Below, one piece after another: positions 40,826 to 49,678 of a DNA stretch of 64,000 nt. How positions within the stretch are numbered: the first letter of the stretch is position 1; every line of letters begins with the position of its first letter. The notes under the pieces were generated by a model. The model did not search any database and was not told where the DNA came from. It worked only from the letters and a program-made list of their open reading frames with translations. The translations under genes and the position numbers were made by a program. The stretch comes from Pseudomonas sp. H9 (lineage in GTDB: Bacteria > Pseudomonadota > Gammaproteobacteria > Pseudomonadales > Pseudomonadaceae): NCBI RefSeq assembly GCF_004353925.1, contig NZ_SMOK01000007.1, positions 124,001-188,000 of the forward strand. The letters run 5' to 3'.

Positions 40826-41063
40826 GGGGCCTCTCAAGCAGTTAATGACCTGATCATGGCAGATACCTAAGGTCAGGACGAGGGTGAAATTGCCACAAGT
40901 CAACACAGAATGTGATGTCATTCAAAGTGAAGGCGATTTGATATCATTGGCACTGACTTGCGGTGTCGTATTTGTGTAACCTGCGAAACCGAGCTGACAG
41001 CAGTAGCGCTCGAACAGTTGATATCAACAATGTGTAATGGCGTGTGTACTAAAGGATTTGAGC

Positions 41064-41801
41064 ATGGCCGCACTGCTTCGAGCCTTGGTTTTGCTGGGAT
41101 TGCTGTTGGCGTACAACACCGCACAGGCTGAAAAGCTACGTTTGGTCGCTGACAGTTGGCCACCCTTTACAGATGCCAGCATGCCCGGTGGTGGCTTGGC
41201 GACGACGATTGTGACCACCGCTTTGCACCGCGCCGGTTTCACCAGTGAGTTCGAGCAGGTGCCGTGGGCGCGGGCATTGCTGGGTGTTGAGGAAGGGCGC
41301 TACGACGTTCTGATCAACGCCTGGTTCAATGAAAGCCGCACCCACATTGGCGCGTTCTCGACCGCCTACCTGAGCAATCGTATTCACCTGCTCAAGCGCA
41401 AGGGCGATCCGCTGAGGTTCAAAGCGCTGAGCGACTTGTATCCCTATCCGATTGCGGTAGTCAGGGACTATGCCTATTCACCCGCGTTCGACGCCGATGT
41501 TCGCTTGCAGAAAATACCGGTGCGCAATTTTTCCGTGGCGGTGCGCATGCTGGCAGCCGGGCGAGTGGGATTAACCCTTGAAGACGAATACGTTGCACGT
41601 TACTTCCTGCAGCGTGAGTCCCATTCGATTCGCGACAGTGTCGAATTCGTCGAACAGCCGCTGGGTGAAAACACGCTGCATATTCTGGTGAGCCTCAAGA
41701 CCCCCGAGCATCAGAAGGTTGTAGCGGGCTTCAATCAGGCGATCAGCGAGATGAAAGCCGATGGCAGTTACGAGCGTTTGCTCAAGCACTATGGCTTCTG
41801 A
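41064..41801 (+). CDS. Periplasmic solute-binding protein, family 3 (orphan)
   Basis: The 245-residue protein is taken from ATG 41064 with AAGGA eight bases upstream; ATG 41037 is in frame too. A signal peptide (LLRALVLLGLLLAYNTAQA) precedes LRLVADSWPPFTDASMPGGG, the start of an SBP_bac_3 domain. EQVPWARALLGVEEGRYDVL and the final LLKHYGF agree with it. No transporter genes are adjacent. It is the second orphan binding protein of the window. A 12-base palindrome GTTGATATCAAC lies at 41017-41028, just before the gene. The stop abuts the convergent yccS-like gene. Confidence 0.85.
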   Translation: MAALLRALVLLGLLLAYNTAQAEKLRLVADSWPPFTDASMPGGGLATTIVTTALHRAGFTSEFEQVPWARALLGVEEGRYDVLINAWFNESRTHIGAFSTAYLSNRIHLLKRKGDPLRFKALSDLYPYPIAVVRDYAYSPAFDADVRLQKIPVRNFSVAVRMLAAGRVGLTLEDEYVARYFLQRESHSIRDSVEFVEQPLGENTLHILVSLKTPEHQKVVAGFNQAISEMKADGSYERLLKHYGF

Positions 41802-43982
41802 TCAGGCCGGGGCATCTTTGATCAGGTGAGCGGCCAAGGTGCGCAGTGGGCCCAACTGACGGCAGATCAGTGCCAGTTGGGTTTGCACCAGACGCTGGTT
41901 TTCTTCAATTTCTTCGGGCATTTGCTCAAGCTCGCTGGCCAGCGCTTCTTCCGCATCGCTGTGAATGGCCACCGGTGATTTGCTGGCCAGGCCTTCGGCA
42001 ATTTCGTCCAGGCTGTTGGCCAGGCTCGCGCCTGCACCGTCGATCAACTGTTCATGCACATCGGCAGGCAGGGTGGTTTCACGGTGCGCGCCCAGCCCTG
42101 AGAGGTAACTGAGCAAGGTGTGCGAAAGCACCAGGAAGCGAAAGCCGACATCGGCTTCTTTACGAAAATGCCCTGGCTCCATGAGCATGTTGGCCAAGGT
42201 CGTCGACAGTGCTGCGTCGGCGTTGTGGGCGTTGCGTCGGGCCAGGCGGTAGGCCAGGTCGTCGCGTTTGCCCTGGGCGTACTGCTGCATGATCTGGCGC
42301 AGGTAGACGCTGTTGCAGGTCAGGGTGTTGGCCAGCACTTTGTTCAGGCGCCGCCCTTGCCAGTCCGGGAGGAACAAAAAGACCGCGAGAATGGCAATCA
42401 GGCTTCCGACCAGGGTATCGAACAGACGCGGCAGGAACAGGCCGTAGCCGTCGCCGACCTGATTGAAGCAGAACAGCACCATCAAGGTGATCGCTGCCGT
42501 AGCCAAGGTGTAGCGGGTGGTGCGGTTGACGAAGAACACCACACCGGCTGCAACGGCGAACAGCGACTGAATGATTGGGCTCGGAAACAGATCGAACAAT
42601 GCCCAGCCCACGGTCAACCCGATGCCGGTGCCCATGATCCGTTGCACCAGCTTGCGCCGTGTCGCACCGTAGTTGGGCTGGCAGACGAACAGCGTGGTGA
42701 GGATGATCCAGTAGCCCTGGGTAGGGTGAATCAAGTGCACCATGCCGTAGCCAACCGACAAGGCCAGGGGCAGGCGCAGGGCGTGGCGGAACAGCAGCGA
42801 GGTCGGCGTCAGTTGTTGGCGCAGGCGGTTCCATACATCGGCCAGGCTATGTGGCGATCGGTCAAGCAGGCTGCTGTCGCTGGCATCAGCCAGATTATCG
42901 GGATTGCTGGCATCGCTGAGCAGCCGGTCCAGCGTTGCCAGGTTGGCTGCCAAGGCACGCAGGGAGCGCAGCAACCCACGCCAGGCGGGGTTGCTTTGGA
43001 TGCGCAGGTGTTCGAGAGAGGCATTCAGGTCTTCCAATGCCTGGGCTGTACCAGCGTCGTAAGTGAACGGCTGGCGCAGTTGGATCGATTCGGACAATTG
43101 CTGGCAGGCCACACCCTGCTGGCGCAGCAGGCGCTGGCAGCGGAACAGCACGTCACTGTGGAAGAAGGCATCGGCGAGGGCGTTGTAGGGGTAGTGTGAG
43201 GAGCTGGCGCGCTCGTGAATATCCTGAGCGAGAAAGTACAGCTTCAGGTATCGGCTGACTTTCGAGCCTGGTCGGCCATTGCCCACCCGGTGCAGGATGA
43301 TTTCCTTGGCGGCATTGAGCGCAGCCACCACGCGGCCATTCTGCTGCGCCAGTTCCAGGCGTCGGGCTTCTACATCGAGTTGGCGGATCGGCTCGAACAG
43401 GGTGGACTTGAGCTTCAGGTATCGGCCCAATTCACGGAACAACCGCGCCAGGCTTTGTTGCACCGGCTGGTTGGAAAACATCGCTTGCCATAACACCGAG
43501 AGCAGCCCGTACCAGGCGGCGCCAGCCACCAACAGCAGCGGTTCGTGCCAGAAGTCGGTGACCTCACCGCCTCGCTGGTCGACGCCAATCATGGTGTAGA
43601 CCGACAGGATCAGTGTGGCCGAAGCAATCGCGCCGTAGCGCTCTCCCAGAGCCCCGAGCATGGTCAGGCCAAAGCTGGCCAGGGCCAGGGCGCAGACAAA
43701 CACCAGCGGGTAGGGGAACAGCAATTCCACCGACAACGCCGCAACGGTAAAGCACACCAGCGTAACGGCCAGGGCATTCAGCCGCCCTTGCCAGCTGTCG
43801 TCGGTTTCGGCCAGGGCGCTGGCGATAATGCCAAGGAACAGCGGGATCAGCAGGCTCATTTCATCCAGGTACCAGCACAGCAACATGCTGCCGGTCAGGG
43901 CAATGAGTACGCGGATGGCATAGCTGAATTTGTCCAGAGCCCAGAGGCGGCGCAACGATTGGCTGAGCGAGGGGGATGACAT
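41802..43982 (-). CDS. yccS: FUSC-family inner membrane transporter, YccS-like
   Basis: The 726-residue protein starts at ATG 43982. It has two blocks of about six hydrophobic helices (residues about 20-165 and 390-515), each followed by a long cytoplasmic stretch, the YccS/YhfK layout. The second block has the family motif HPTQGYWIILTTLFVCQPNY, followed by GTGIGLTVGWALF. FUSC proteins are thought to export aromatic acids or similar toxic compounds; the substrate here is unknown. It is divergent from no gene and convergent with the binding protein, with no spacing. Confidence 0.88.
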   Translation of the reverse strand: MSSPSLSQSLRRLWALDKFSYAIRVLIALTGSMLLCWYLDEMSLLIPLFLGIIASALAETDDSWQGRLNALAVTLVCFTVAALSVELLFPYPLVFVCALALASFGLTMLGALGERYGAIASATLILSVYTMIGVDQRGGEVTDFWHEPLLLVAGAAWYGLLSVLWQAMFSNQPVQQSLARLFRELGRYLKLKSTLFEPIRQLDVEARRLELAQQNGRVVAALNAAKEIILHRVGNGRPGSKVSRYLKLYFLAQDIHERASSSHYPYNALADAFFHSDVLFRCQRLLRQQGVACQQLSESIQLRQPFTYDAGTAQALEDLNASLEHLRIQSNPAWRGLLRSLRALAANLATLDRLLSDASNPDNLADASDSSLLDRSPHSLADVWNRLRQQLTPTSLLFRHALRLPLALSVGYGMVHLIHPTQGYWIILTTLFVCQPNYGATRRKLVQRIMGTGIGLTVGWALFDLFPSPIIQSLFAVAAGVVFFVNRTTRYTLATAAITLMVLFCFNQVGDGYGLFLPRLFDTLVGSLIAILAVFLFLPDWQGRRLNKVLANTLTCNSVYLRQIMQQYAQGKRDDLAYRLARRNAHNADAALSTTLANMLMEPGHFRKEADVGFRFLVLSHTLLSYLSGLGAHRETTLPADVHEQLIDGAGASLANSLDEIAEGLASKSPVAIHSDAEEALASELEQMPEEIEENQRLVQTQLALICRQLGPLRTLAAHLIKDAPA

Positions 43983-44100
43983 GTCGGGTAGGCAGGCCTT
44001 AGGCGATGATCGAAATTGAGCCAATCAGATGGCAAGCGTGTTACCGCTGCCTTCTGACCAGCAAAATTTATTCCTTGATGCGCTGATTCTACCGCGAAGG

Positions 44101-45282
44101 TTAGACGAACTGCGCGGCCGCGTAAGCCGAGGCCCAGGCCCACTGGAAGTTGAAGCCGCCCAGGTGGCCGCTGACGTCGAGAACTTCGCCGATGAAGTAC
44201 AGGCCGGGGCTTTTCAGCGACTCCATGGTTTTCGACGACACCTCACGGGTGTCGACACCACCCAGGGTCACCTCAGCGGTGCGATAGCCTTCGGTACCGG
44301 CCGGCACCACTTGCCAGGCGCCGAGCTTGTTACTGACTTGTAGCAATTCTGCGGGCGTGTACTGCTTCATCGGTTTGGAGACGAACCAGTGTTCGCTGAG
44401 CAGGTTGGCCATCTTTTTGGTGAAGACCTCGGCGAGTAGCGTCTTCAATTCGCTGTTCGGGCGCTCGGCCTGCTGCTGTTGCAGCCAGGTCAAGGCGTCA
44501 TGGTCGGGGAGCAGGTTGATTTCAACCGTGTCACCGGCCTCCCAAAACGAGGAGATCTGCAGGATCGCCGGGCCGCTCAGGCCGCGGTGGGTGAACAACA
44601 GGTTTTCGCGGAAGCTGGTGCCGTTGCAGCTGGCGATACAATCCACGGAGCTGCCGGACAACTCGGTGCAGATGCCCTTGAGTACCGGTTCGGTGATGGT
44701 GAACGGTACCAGCGCGGCGCGCGTCGGCAACAAGTTGTGGCCGAACTGACGAGCGACCTGATAGCCAAAACCGGTTGCGCCCAACGTCGGGATCGACAAA
44801 CCACCGGTCGCGATCACCAGCGATTGGCAGCGGAACTGGCCGGCGCTGGTTTCCAGCAAGTAACCGCCTTCGGTTTTCTCGATCTGTTCGATGCGTGTGT
44901 CCATGCGCAGCTCGGCACCGGCCTGGTCGCACTCGCGCAGGAGCATTTCGAGGATGTCGCTGGACTTGTTATCGCAGAACAGCTGGCCGAGTTTTTTCTC
45001 GTGATACGGCACCGCGTGCTTGCCGACCATCTCGATGAAGTCCCACTGGGTATAGCGGGCCAGGGCCGACTTGCAGAAGTGCGGGTTCTGCGAAAGGAAA
45101 TTGGCGGGCTCGGTGTACATGTTGGTGAAGTTGCAGCGGCCACCACCGGACATCAGGATCTTCTTGCCCGGTTTGTTGGCGTGGTCGAGCAGCAGCACCT
45201 GGCGGCCGCGACCGGCGGCGGTCAGGGCACACATCAGGCCTGCGGCGCCTGCGCCAATGATGATTACTTCGGTGGAACGCAC
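44101..45282 (-). CDS. BaiN/RdsA (HI0933-like, YhiN) flavoprotein
   Basis: The 393-residue protein starts at GTG 45282 with GAGGAG six bases upstream. The FAD-binding opening is VIIIGAGAAGLMCALTAAGR, followed by GKKILMSGGGRCNFTN, the hallmark of this family, and at the C-terminus GLYFIGEVLDVSGHLGG and NFQWAWASAYAAAQ. Family members are NAD(P)/FAD-dependent oxidoreductases of poorly known substrate, some acting on bile acids in gut bacteria. It is monocistronic. A REP pair separates it from dbpA. Confidence 0.92.
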   Translation of the reverse strand: MRSTEVIIIGAGAAGLMCALTAAGRGRQVLLLDHANKPGKKILMSGGGRCNFTNMYTEPANFLSQNPHFCKSALARYTQWDFIEMVGKHAVPYHEKKLGQLFCDNKSSDILEMLLRECDQAGAELRMDTRIEQIEKTEGGYLLETSAGQFRCQSLVIATGGLSIPTLGATGFGYQVARQFGHNLLPTRAALVPFTITEPVLKGICTELSGSSVDCIASCNGTSFRENLLFTHRGLSGPAILQISSFWEAGDTVEINLLPDHDALTWLQQQQAERPNSELKTLLAEVFTKKMANLLSEHWFVSKPMKQYTPAELLQVSNKLGAWQVVPAGTEGYRTAEVTLGGVDTREVSSKTMESLKSPGLYFIGEVLDVSGHLGGFNFQWAWASAYAAAQFV

Positions 45283-45314
45283 TGCAAACTCCTCTATTAC
45301 GGTGGTGGTGAAGT

Positions 45315-45380
45315 CATCGCGGGGCAAGCCCGTTCCCACAGGTACATACCATCCCTGTGGGAGCGGGCTTGCCCCGCGAC
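45315..45380. repeat. REP pair, forward-reverse
   Basis: Two main-type REP copies (the first with one change, CCCGTTCC) lie between dbpA's 3' end and the flavoprotein start. Confidence 0.92.
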
Positions 45381-45394
45381 AAATTTCAAACTAC

Positions 45395-46780
45395 TCAGAC
45401 GATCCGCACCCGCAACGAGCGCCCTTTGATCTTGCCGCTGTTGAGCCGCTGCAAGGCCTGTTTGGCCACCGCACGCTCCACAGCAACAAACGCCTGGAAG
45501 TCGAAAATCGCAATCTTGCCCACCTGAGTGCCCGGCAACCCGGCTTCGCCGGTCAGCGCACCCAGAATATCGCCCGGGCGCAGTTTGTCTTTGCGCCCGG
45601 CGGCGATGCACAAAGTGCTCATGGTCGGCAGCAGCGGGGCGCCGTTATGAGACTTGAGGCTGTCCAGCTGCTCCCAGCGCAGTGCCGATTTCTGCAAGGT
45701 CTCGATAGCCTGGGCACGATGACCTTCGGCAGGCGCCACCAGGCTCACTGCCAGGCCTTTCTCACCGGCACGGCCAGTACGGCCTACGCGGTGCACGTGA
45801 ATCTCGGCATCGCGGGCCAGTTCGACGTTGATGACCATTTCCAGGGCATCGATGTCCAGGCCGCGGGCGGCAACGTCGGTCGCTACCAGCACCGAGAGGC
45901 TGCGGTTGGCGAACAGGGTCAGCACCTGGTCACGGTCGCGTTGCTCCAGATCGCCATGCAGGGCCTGGGCGGAGATGCCCTTGGCCTGCAGGTGCTCGAC
46001 CAGTTCCTGGCATTGCTGCTTGGTGAAGCAGAAGGCGACGCAGGATTGTGGACGGAAGTGCCCGAGCACTTTGGTGACGGCTTCCATGCGCTGTTCTGGC
46101 GAGATTTCGTAGAAGTGCTGCTCAATCTGGCTGTCGGCATGCAGGGTTTCAACTTTCACCGTCTGCGGATCGCGCATGAACGTCGAGGCCAGTTGCTTGA
46201 TCCCGGCGGGGTAGGTGGCCGAGAACAGCAGGGTCTGACGGCGGCTTGGGGTTTGCCCGATGATGTCGGCGATGGCGTCGTAGAAACCCATGTCGAGCAT
46301 GCGGTCGGCTTCGTCGAGAATCAGCTTGTTCAGGCCGTCGAGCACCAAGGTGCCTTTGCTCAAGTGCTGCTGAACACGGCCAGGGGTGCCGACAATGATG
46401 TGCGCGCCATGCTCCAGCGAAGCGATTTGTGGCCCCAGGGCTACACCGCCGCACAGGGTCAGGATCTTGATGTTGTCTTCGGCACGAGCCAGACGGCGCA
46501 GCTCTTTGGCAACCTGATCGGCCAGCTCGCGGGTCGGGCACAGCACCAGAGCTTGGCAACCGAAGTAACGCGGGTTGATCGAGTTGAGCAGGCCGATGCC
46601 GAACGCAGCGGTTTTGCCGCTACCGGTCTTGGCCTGGGCGATCAGGTCCAGGCCCTTGAGGATTACCGGCAGGCTCTGGGCCTGAATCGGGGTCATCTGG
46701 GCGTAGCCGAGGGCGTCCAGGTTGGCCAGCATGGCGGCGGACAGCGGCAAAGTGGCGAAGGCGGTGGCAATGGTGGTCAC
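45395..46780 (-). CDS. dbpA: ATP-dependent RNA helicase DbpA
   Basis: The 461-residue protein is taken from GTG 46780 (MTTIATAFATLPLSAAMLAN), the family N-terminus; TTG 46795 is in frame. Helicase motifs are complete: [41 protein letters not shown] and HRVGRTGRAG. The last 75 residues form the DbpA RNA-binding domain (AAGRKDKLRPGDILGALTG and IAIFDFQAFVAVERAVA), which binds hairpin 92 of 23S rRNA. DbpA assists late steps of large ribosomal subunit assembly. It stands alone. Confidence 0.95.
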   Translation of the reverse strand: MTTIATAFATLPLSAAMLANLDALGYAQMTPIQAQSLPVILKGLDLIAQAKTGSGKTAAFGIGLLNSINPRYFGCQALVLCPTRELADQVAKELRRLARAEDNIKILTLCGGVALGPQIASLEHGAHIIVGTPGRVQQHLSKGTLVLDGLNKLILDEADRMLDMGFYDAIADIIGQTPSRRQTLLFSATYPAGIKQLASTFMRDPQTVKVETLHADSQIEQHFYEISPEQRMEAVTKVLGHFRPQSCVAFCFTKQQCQELVEHLQAKGISAQALHGDLEQRDRDQVLTLFANRSLSVLVATDVAARGLDIDALEMVINVELARDAEIHVHRVGRTGRAGEKGLAVSLVAPAEGHRAQAIETLQKSALRWEQLDSLKSHNGAPLLPTMSTLCIAAGRKDKLRPGDILGALTGEAGLPGTQVGKIAIFDFQAFVAVERAVAKQALQRLNSGKIKGRSLRVRIV

Positions 46781-46837
46781 GAGACGGGCCTGCAAAACAA
46801 AATGTCGCGCAGTGTACCAGTCTCGACGCCATTAGCC

Positions 46838-48265
46838 CTAAGGCTCGATCTCCGGTTCCGGACGACGGGCACGCCTTCCGTCAGTCCTTGAAAGCTGCAT
46901 GAAGATCGCCGCTGCCAGCATGGCCATCAGGCCGATCGTCAGAAAGGTGAGTTGGAAGGCCCCCAGCGTGCTTTCTACACCTTCGGCACTGCCCGCTGCA
47001 CTGAACCCGCCGAGCAGGGCGCCGGCACAGGCAACCCCGAGGCTCAGCGACAGCTGCGCCACTACCGACAACAAGCTGTTGCCGCTGCTGGCGCTGGCAT
47101 CGTCGAGGTCGATCAGGGTGACAGTATTCATGGCGGTGAATTGCATGGAGTTCACTGCGCCGAGCAAAGCCAGCTGGCACAACAGCAATGCATAAGGCGT
47201 TTGTTCGTCCACCAGGCCCAGGCTGGCCAGCAACAGGCCGAGCAACAGCGTATTACCGGTGAGAATAGTGCGATAGCCGAAGCGCTCGATCAGCGGCCGC
47301 GCGATGGATTTGGCCACCATCGCCGCTGCGGCCAGCGGAATCATGCTCATGCCGGCCTGAGCAGGCGAGTAGCCCAAGGCAACCTGCAGCAGTAACGGCA
47401 CCAAAAAGGGCAAGGCACCGCTACCCAGGCGGGCGAACAGGTTGCCGAGGATGCCGACGGAAAAGGTCCGGGTACGGAACAGGCTGGGGGAAAACAATGG
47501 GTTCTCGACGCTGCCAGCGCGTAGCCAATAGGCGGCCAGGCAGGCCATACCGGCAAACAGCAGCAACATGACCCGCAAGTGCGGTAGGTGCAACTCACCC
47601 AGGCCTTCCATAGCGATGGTGATCAGCACCATGGCCGCGCCAAACAACACAAAGCCCAAGGTATCGAAACGCGTGCGTTCCGTGCCGCGCAGATCGGGAA
47701 TGAAGCGCCACACCGCCCAACATCCGAGCACACCCACCGGCAGGTTGAGCAGGAAGATCCAGTGCCAGCTGAGGATCTCCACCAGCCAGCCGCCCATGGT
47801 CGGCCCAAGCAACGGGCCAAGCAGGCCGGGGATAGTGATGAAACTCATGATCCGTACCAGCTCTGTGCGCGGGTAGGCACGCAGCACCACCAGCCGCCCA
47901 ACCGGCAGCATCAAGGCACCGCCCAGGCCTTGAATTACCCGGGCCACCACCAGCATGCTCAGGCTTTCGGCCAGGGCACAGAACAACGAGCCGAGGCTGA
48001 ACAGCAAAATAGCGCCGAAGAAAATCCGCTTGGTGCCGAAGCGGTCGGCGATCCAGCCGGAGGCGGGGATCAGCAAGGCCACGGTGAGCATGTAGGCGAT
48101 AATCACCGACTGCATGCGCAGTGGATCTTCGGCCAGGTCGCGGGCCATGGCGGGTAGGGCGGTGTTGAGAATCGTGCCGTCCAGCGACTGCATGAAGAAG
48201 GCGATGGCGACGACCCACGGGATCCCACGGGCGATGGCTGGGTCGAGCGGGGCGCGGTCGGGCAT
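46838..48265 (-). CDS. MFS multidrug transporter, DHA2 family, MdtD-like
   Basis: The 475-residue membrane protein has fourteen predicted helices, the DHA2 layout. The first helix holds FFMQSLDGTILNTALPAMA, which contains the DHA2 motif D1 (LDxTIVNxALP). SGWIADRFGTKRIFF gives motif A, and PGLLGPLLGPTMGGWLVE gives motif C of antiporters. It probably exports drugs or metabolites by proton exchange. In E. coli MdtD is in the mdtABCD-baeSR operon; here it is alone, without RND genes. Confidence 0.88.
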   Translation of the reverse strand: MPDRAPLDPAIARGIPWVVAIAFFMQSLDGTILNTALPAMARDLAEDPLRMQSVIIAYMLTVALLIPASGWIADRFGTKRIFFGAILLFSLGSLFCALAESLSMLVVARVIQGLGGALMLPVGRLVVLRAYPRTELVRIMSFITIPGLLGPLLGPTMGGWLVEILSWHWIFLLNLPVGVLGCWAVWRFIPDLRGTERTRFDTLGFVLFGAAMVLITIAMEGLGELHLPHLRVMLLLFAGMACLAAYWLRAGSVENPLFSPSLFRTRTFSVGILGNLFARLGSGALPFLVPLLLQVALGYSPAQAGMSMIPLAAAAMVAKSIARPLIERFGYRTILTGNTLLLGLLLASLGLVDEQTPYALLLCQLALLGAVNSMQFTAMNTVTLIDLDDASASSGNSLLSVVAQLSLSLGVACAGALLGGFSAAGSAEGVESTLGAFQLTFLTIGLMAMLAAAIFMQLSRTDGRRARRPEPEIEP

Positions 48266-48288
48266 GATCTTTATTCCTTCAAGGACCT

Positions 48289-48338
48289 ATCGCGGGGCAA
48301 GCCCGCTTCCACCGGTGGGAGCGGGCTTGCCCCGCGAT
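48289..48338. repeat. REP pair, forward-reverse
   Basis: Two main-type REP copies (the first with CCCGCTTCC) with one base between lie between the TldE-like gene and the MFS gene. Confidence 0.92.
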
Positions 48339-48346
48339 CAGGTTTA

Positions 48347-49678
48347 TCACAACGTCAATGTCAGGCGTTTAACCAGAGCTCCCGGCAAATGGCTCGAGCT
48401 GGTCTGGCGCTGCCCATAGGTGCTAGTCGAAAGAATCAGCTCGCGTTCCCGAGTCAGGGCCTCAAGTTGTGAACCCAACAAACTGTAGACACTGTCATCA
48501 AAGCGCATGGTGCTGACCGGCGCCTGAATTTGCCCGTTCTCGATCCAGAACGTGGCAAAGCGAGTCAGGCCGGTCATGCGTGCGGCAGGCAAGTCGGAGA
48601 AGTTCAGGTACCACAGGTTGCTGATGTACAGGCCTGTGTCGAGGCGGCTGAGGATGTCGCGCTGTTCCAGATCACCAGCTGCCATGCTCAAGGCGCAAGG
48701 TGATTCATGGCCATCGGCACCGTTGGCCGCCAATTCAAACTCGGCAGCACTGCGCGCGCAGATCAACCGGTCCAGGCCTTTGCCCTGCTCGACCAAACGC
48801 AAGTCGCTGCGCGGCGAGCCCTCATCGGAAAACGCCGGGCTCAGTGAACCGCTGACTTGCTCAGCAATGCTGACCTGCTGACTCAAGCGCGCATCACCGG
48901 CGTACAGGCGTTGCAGTGGACTGTTCTTGGTGGCCAGTGACTGAGCGGAGAAACCGCCCCAACACAGCATGCCCATGATTTCATCGACTGCTGCAGGTGC
49001 CAGGTAGGCGCGGTACTCGCCGGGCGCAAGGTGCTTGAGCGGGCGACCGAGGTATTCCAGTTGTTCGCGCGCCTGACGCAGTCGTTGGGCGAAAGCCTCG
49101 CTGTCCCAGTGCTGCCCGGCATAATTGGCTTTGACTGCTTGGCCGTTACGGTGGAACAGGCTCCAATCGAAGTTGAAACTGTTGGCCTGATGCCAGCCAA
49201 AGGCTCCGAACGAACTGGCAAAGCCGCGACAGATCGGGCCAGCGGCGTAGATACCAACCAGATCCAGTTCACCGGCGCCGTGCTCGATCTGGGCCAGCAC
49301 CTGCTCAATGTCCGGCAGGGGTTGATCCTGCACGCTATGGCTCTGCCAGGCGCTGTCGTTGAGTTGCAGGTAAGGGTCGGCTTCAAGCAACGGCAGAGTC
49401 TGGCGCAGTTGCTCAATGGCCTCGGCCAGGCGCTGCTGGTCGACGTCGGGGTCATTGCTCAAGGTGAATTGCAGTTCAGCCTGGCGGCCGTCTTTGACCA
49501 GTTTGAGGACGCAACTGGCCTGCAGCACATCACCGGCCTGGCGTACTTTTGCGTGGTTGAAGCGGATGAACTGCGAGTGCTCGGCACTGTAACTCAGGGT
49601 GAAGTGCTCGGGGGCGCTGACCTGTTCTTGCAGGTTGCTCACCAGGCGCTGGAAGCTGTTCAGTGGGGTGGCAGCCAT
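48347..49678 (-). CDS. TldE/PmbA-like metalloprotease subunit paralogue
   Basis: The 443-residue protein starts at ATG 49678, overlapping the stop of the upstream TldD-like gene by one base, so translation is coupled. It has the PmbA/TldE layout: an N-terminal alpha/beta domain (SAEHSQFIRFNHAKVRQAG), a middle part, and a C-terminal barrel with GLYISNLWYLNFSDLPAARM and TRFATFWIENGQ. It lacks the HExxxH motif, as TldE subunits do. TldD/TldE pairs cut unfolded or modified peptides inside the cell. This pair seems to be a second, divergent set, since canonical tldD and pmbA are not adjacent. Confidence 0.85.
   Translation of the reverse strand: MAATPLNSFQRLVSNLQEQVSAPEHFTLSYSAEHSQFIRFNHAKVRQAGDVLQASCVLKLVKDGRQAELQFTLSNDPDVDQQRLAEAIEQLRQTLPLLEADPYLQLNDSAWQSHSVQDQPLPDIEQVLAQIEHGAGELDLVGIYAAGPICRGFASSFGAFGWHQANSFNFDWSLFHRNGQAVKANYAGQHWDSEAFAQRLRQAREQLEYLGRPLKHLAPGEYRAYLAPAAVDEIMGMLCWGGFSAQSLATKNSPLQRLYAGDARLSQQVSIAEQVSGSLSPAFSDEGSPRSDLRLVEQGKGLDRLICARSAAEFELAANGADGHESPCALSMAAGDLEQRDILSRLDTGLYISNLWYLNFSDLPAARMTGLTRFATFWIENGQIQAPVSTMRFDDSVYSLLGSQLEALTRERELILSTSTYGQRQTSSSHLPGALVKRLTLTL

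Noticed and set aside
41017..41028. Palindrome GTTGATATCAAC before the binding protein gene as a second SahR-type operator
   Set aside because: It shares only the central TTGATATCAA pattern in a different arrangement from the 30743 site and lacks the A/T arms.
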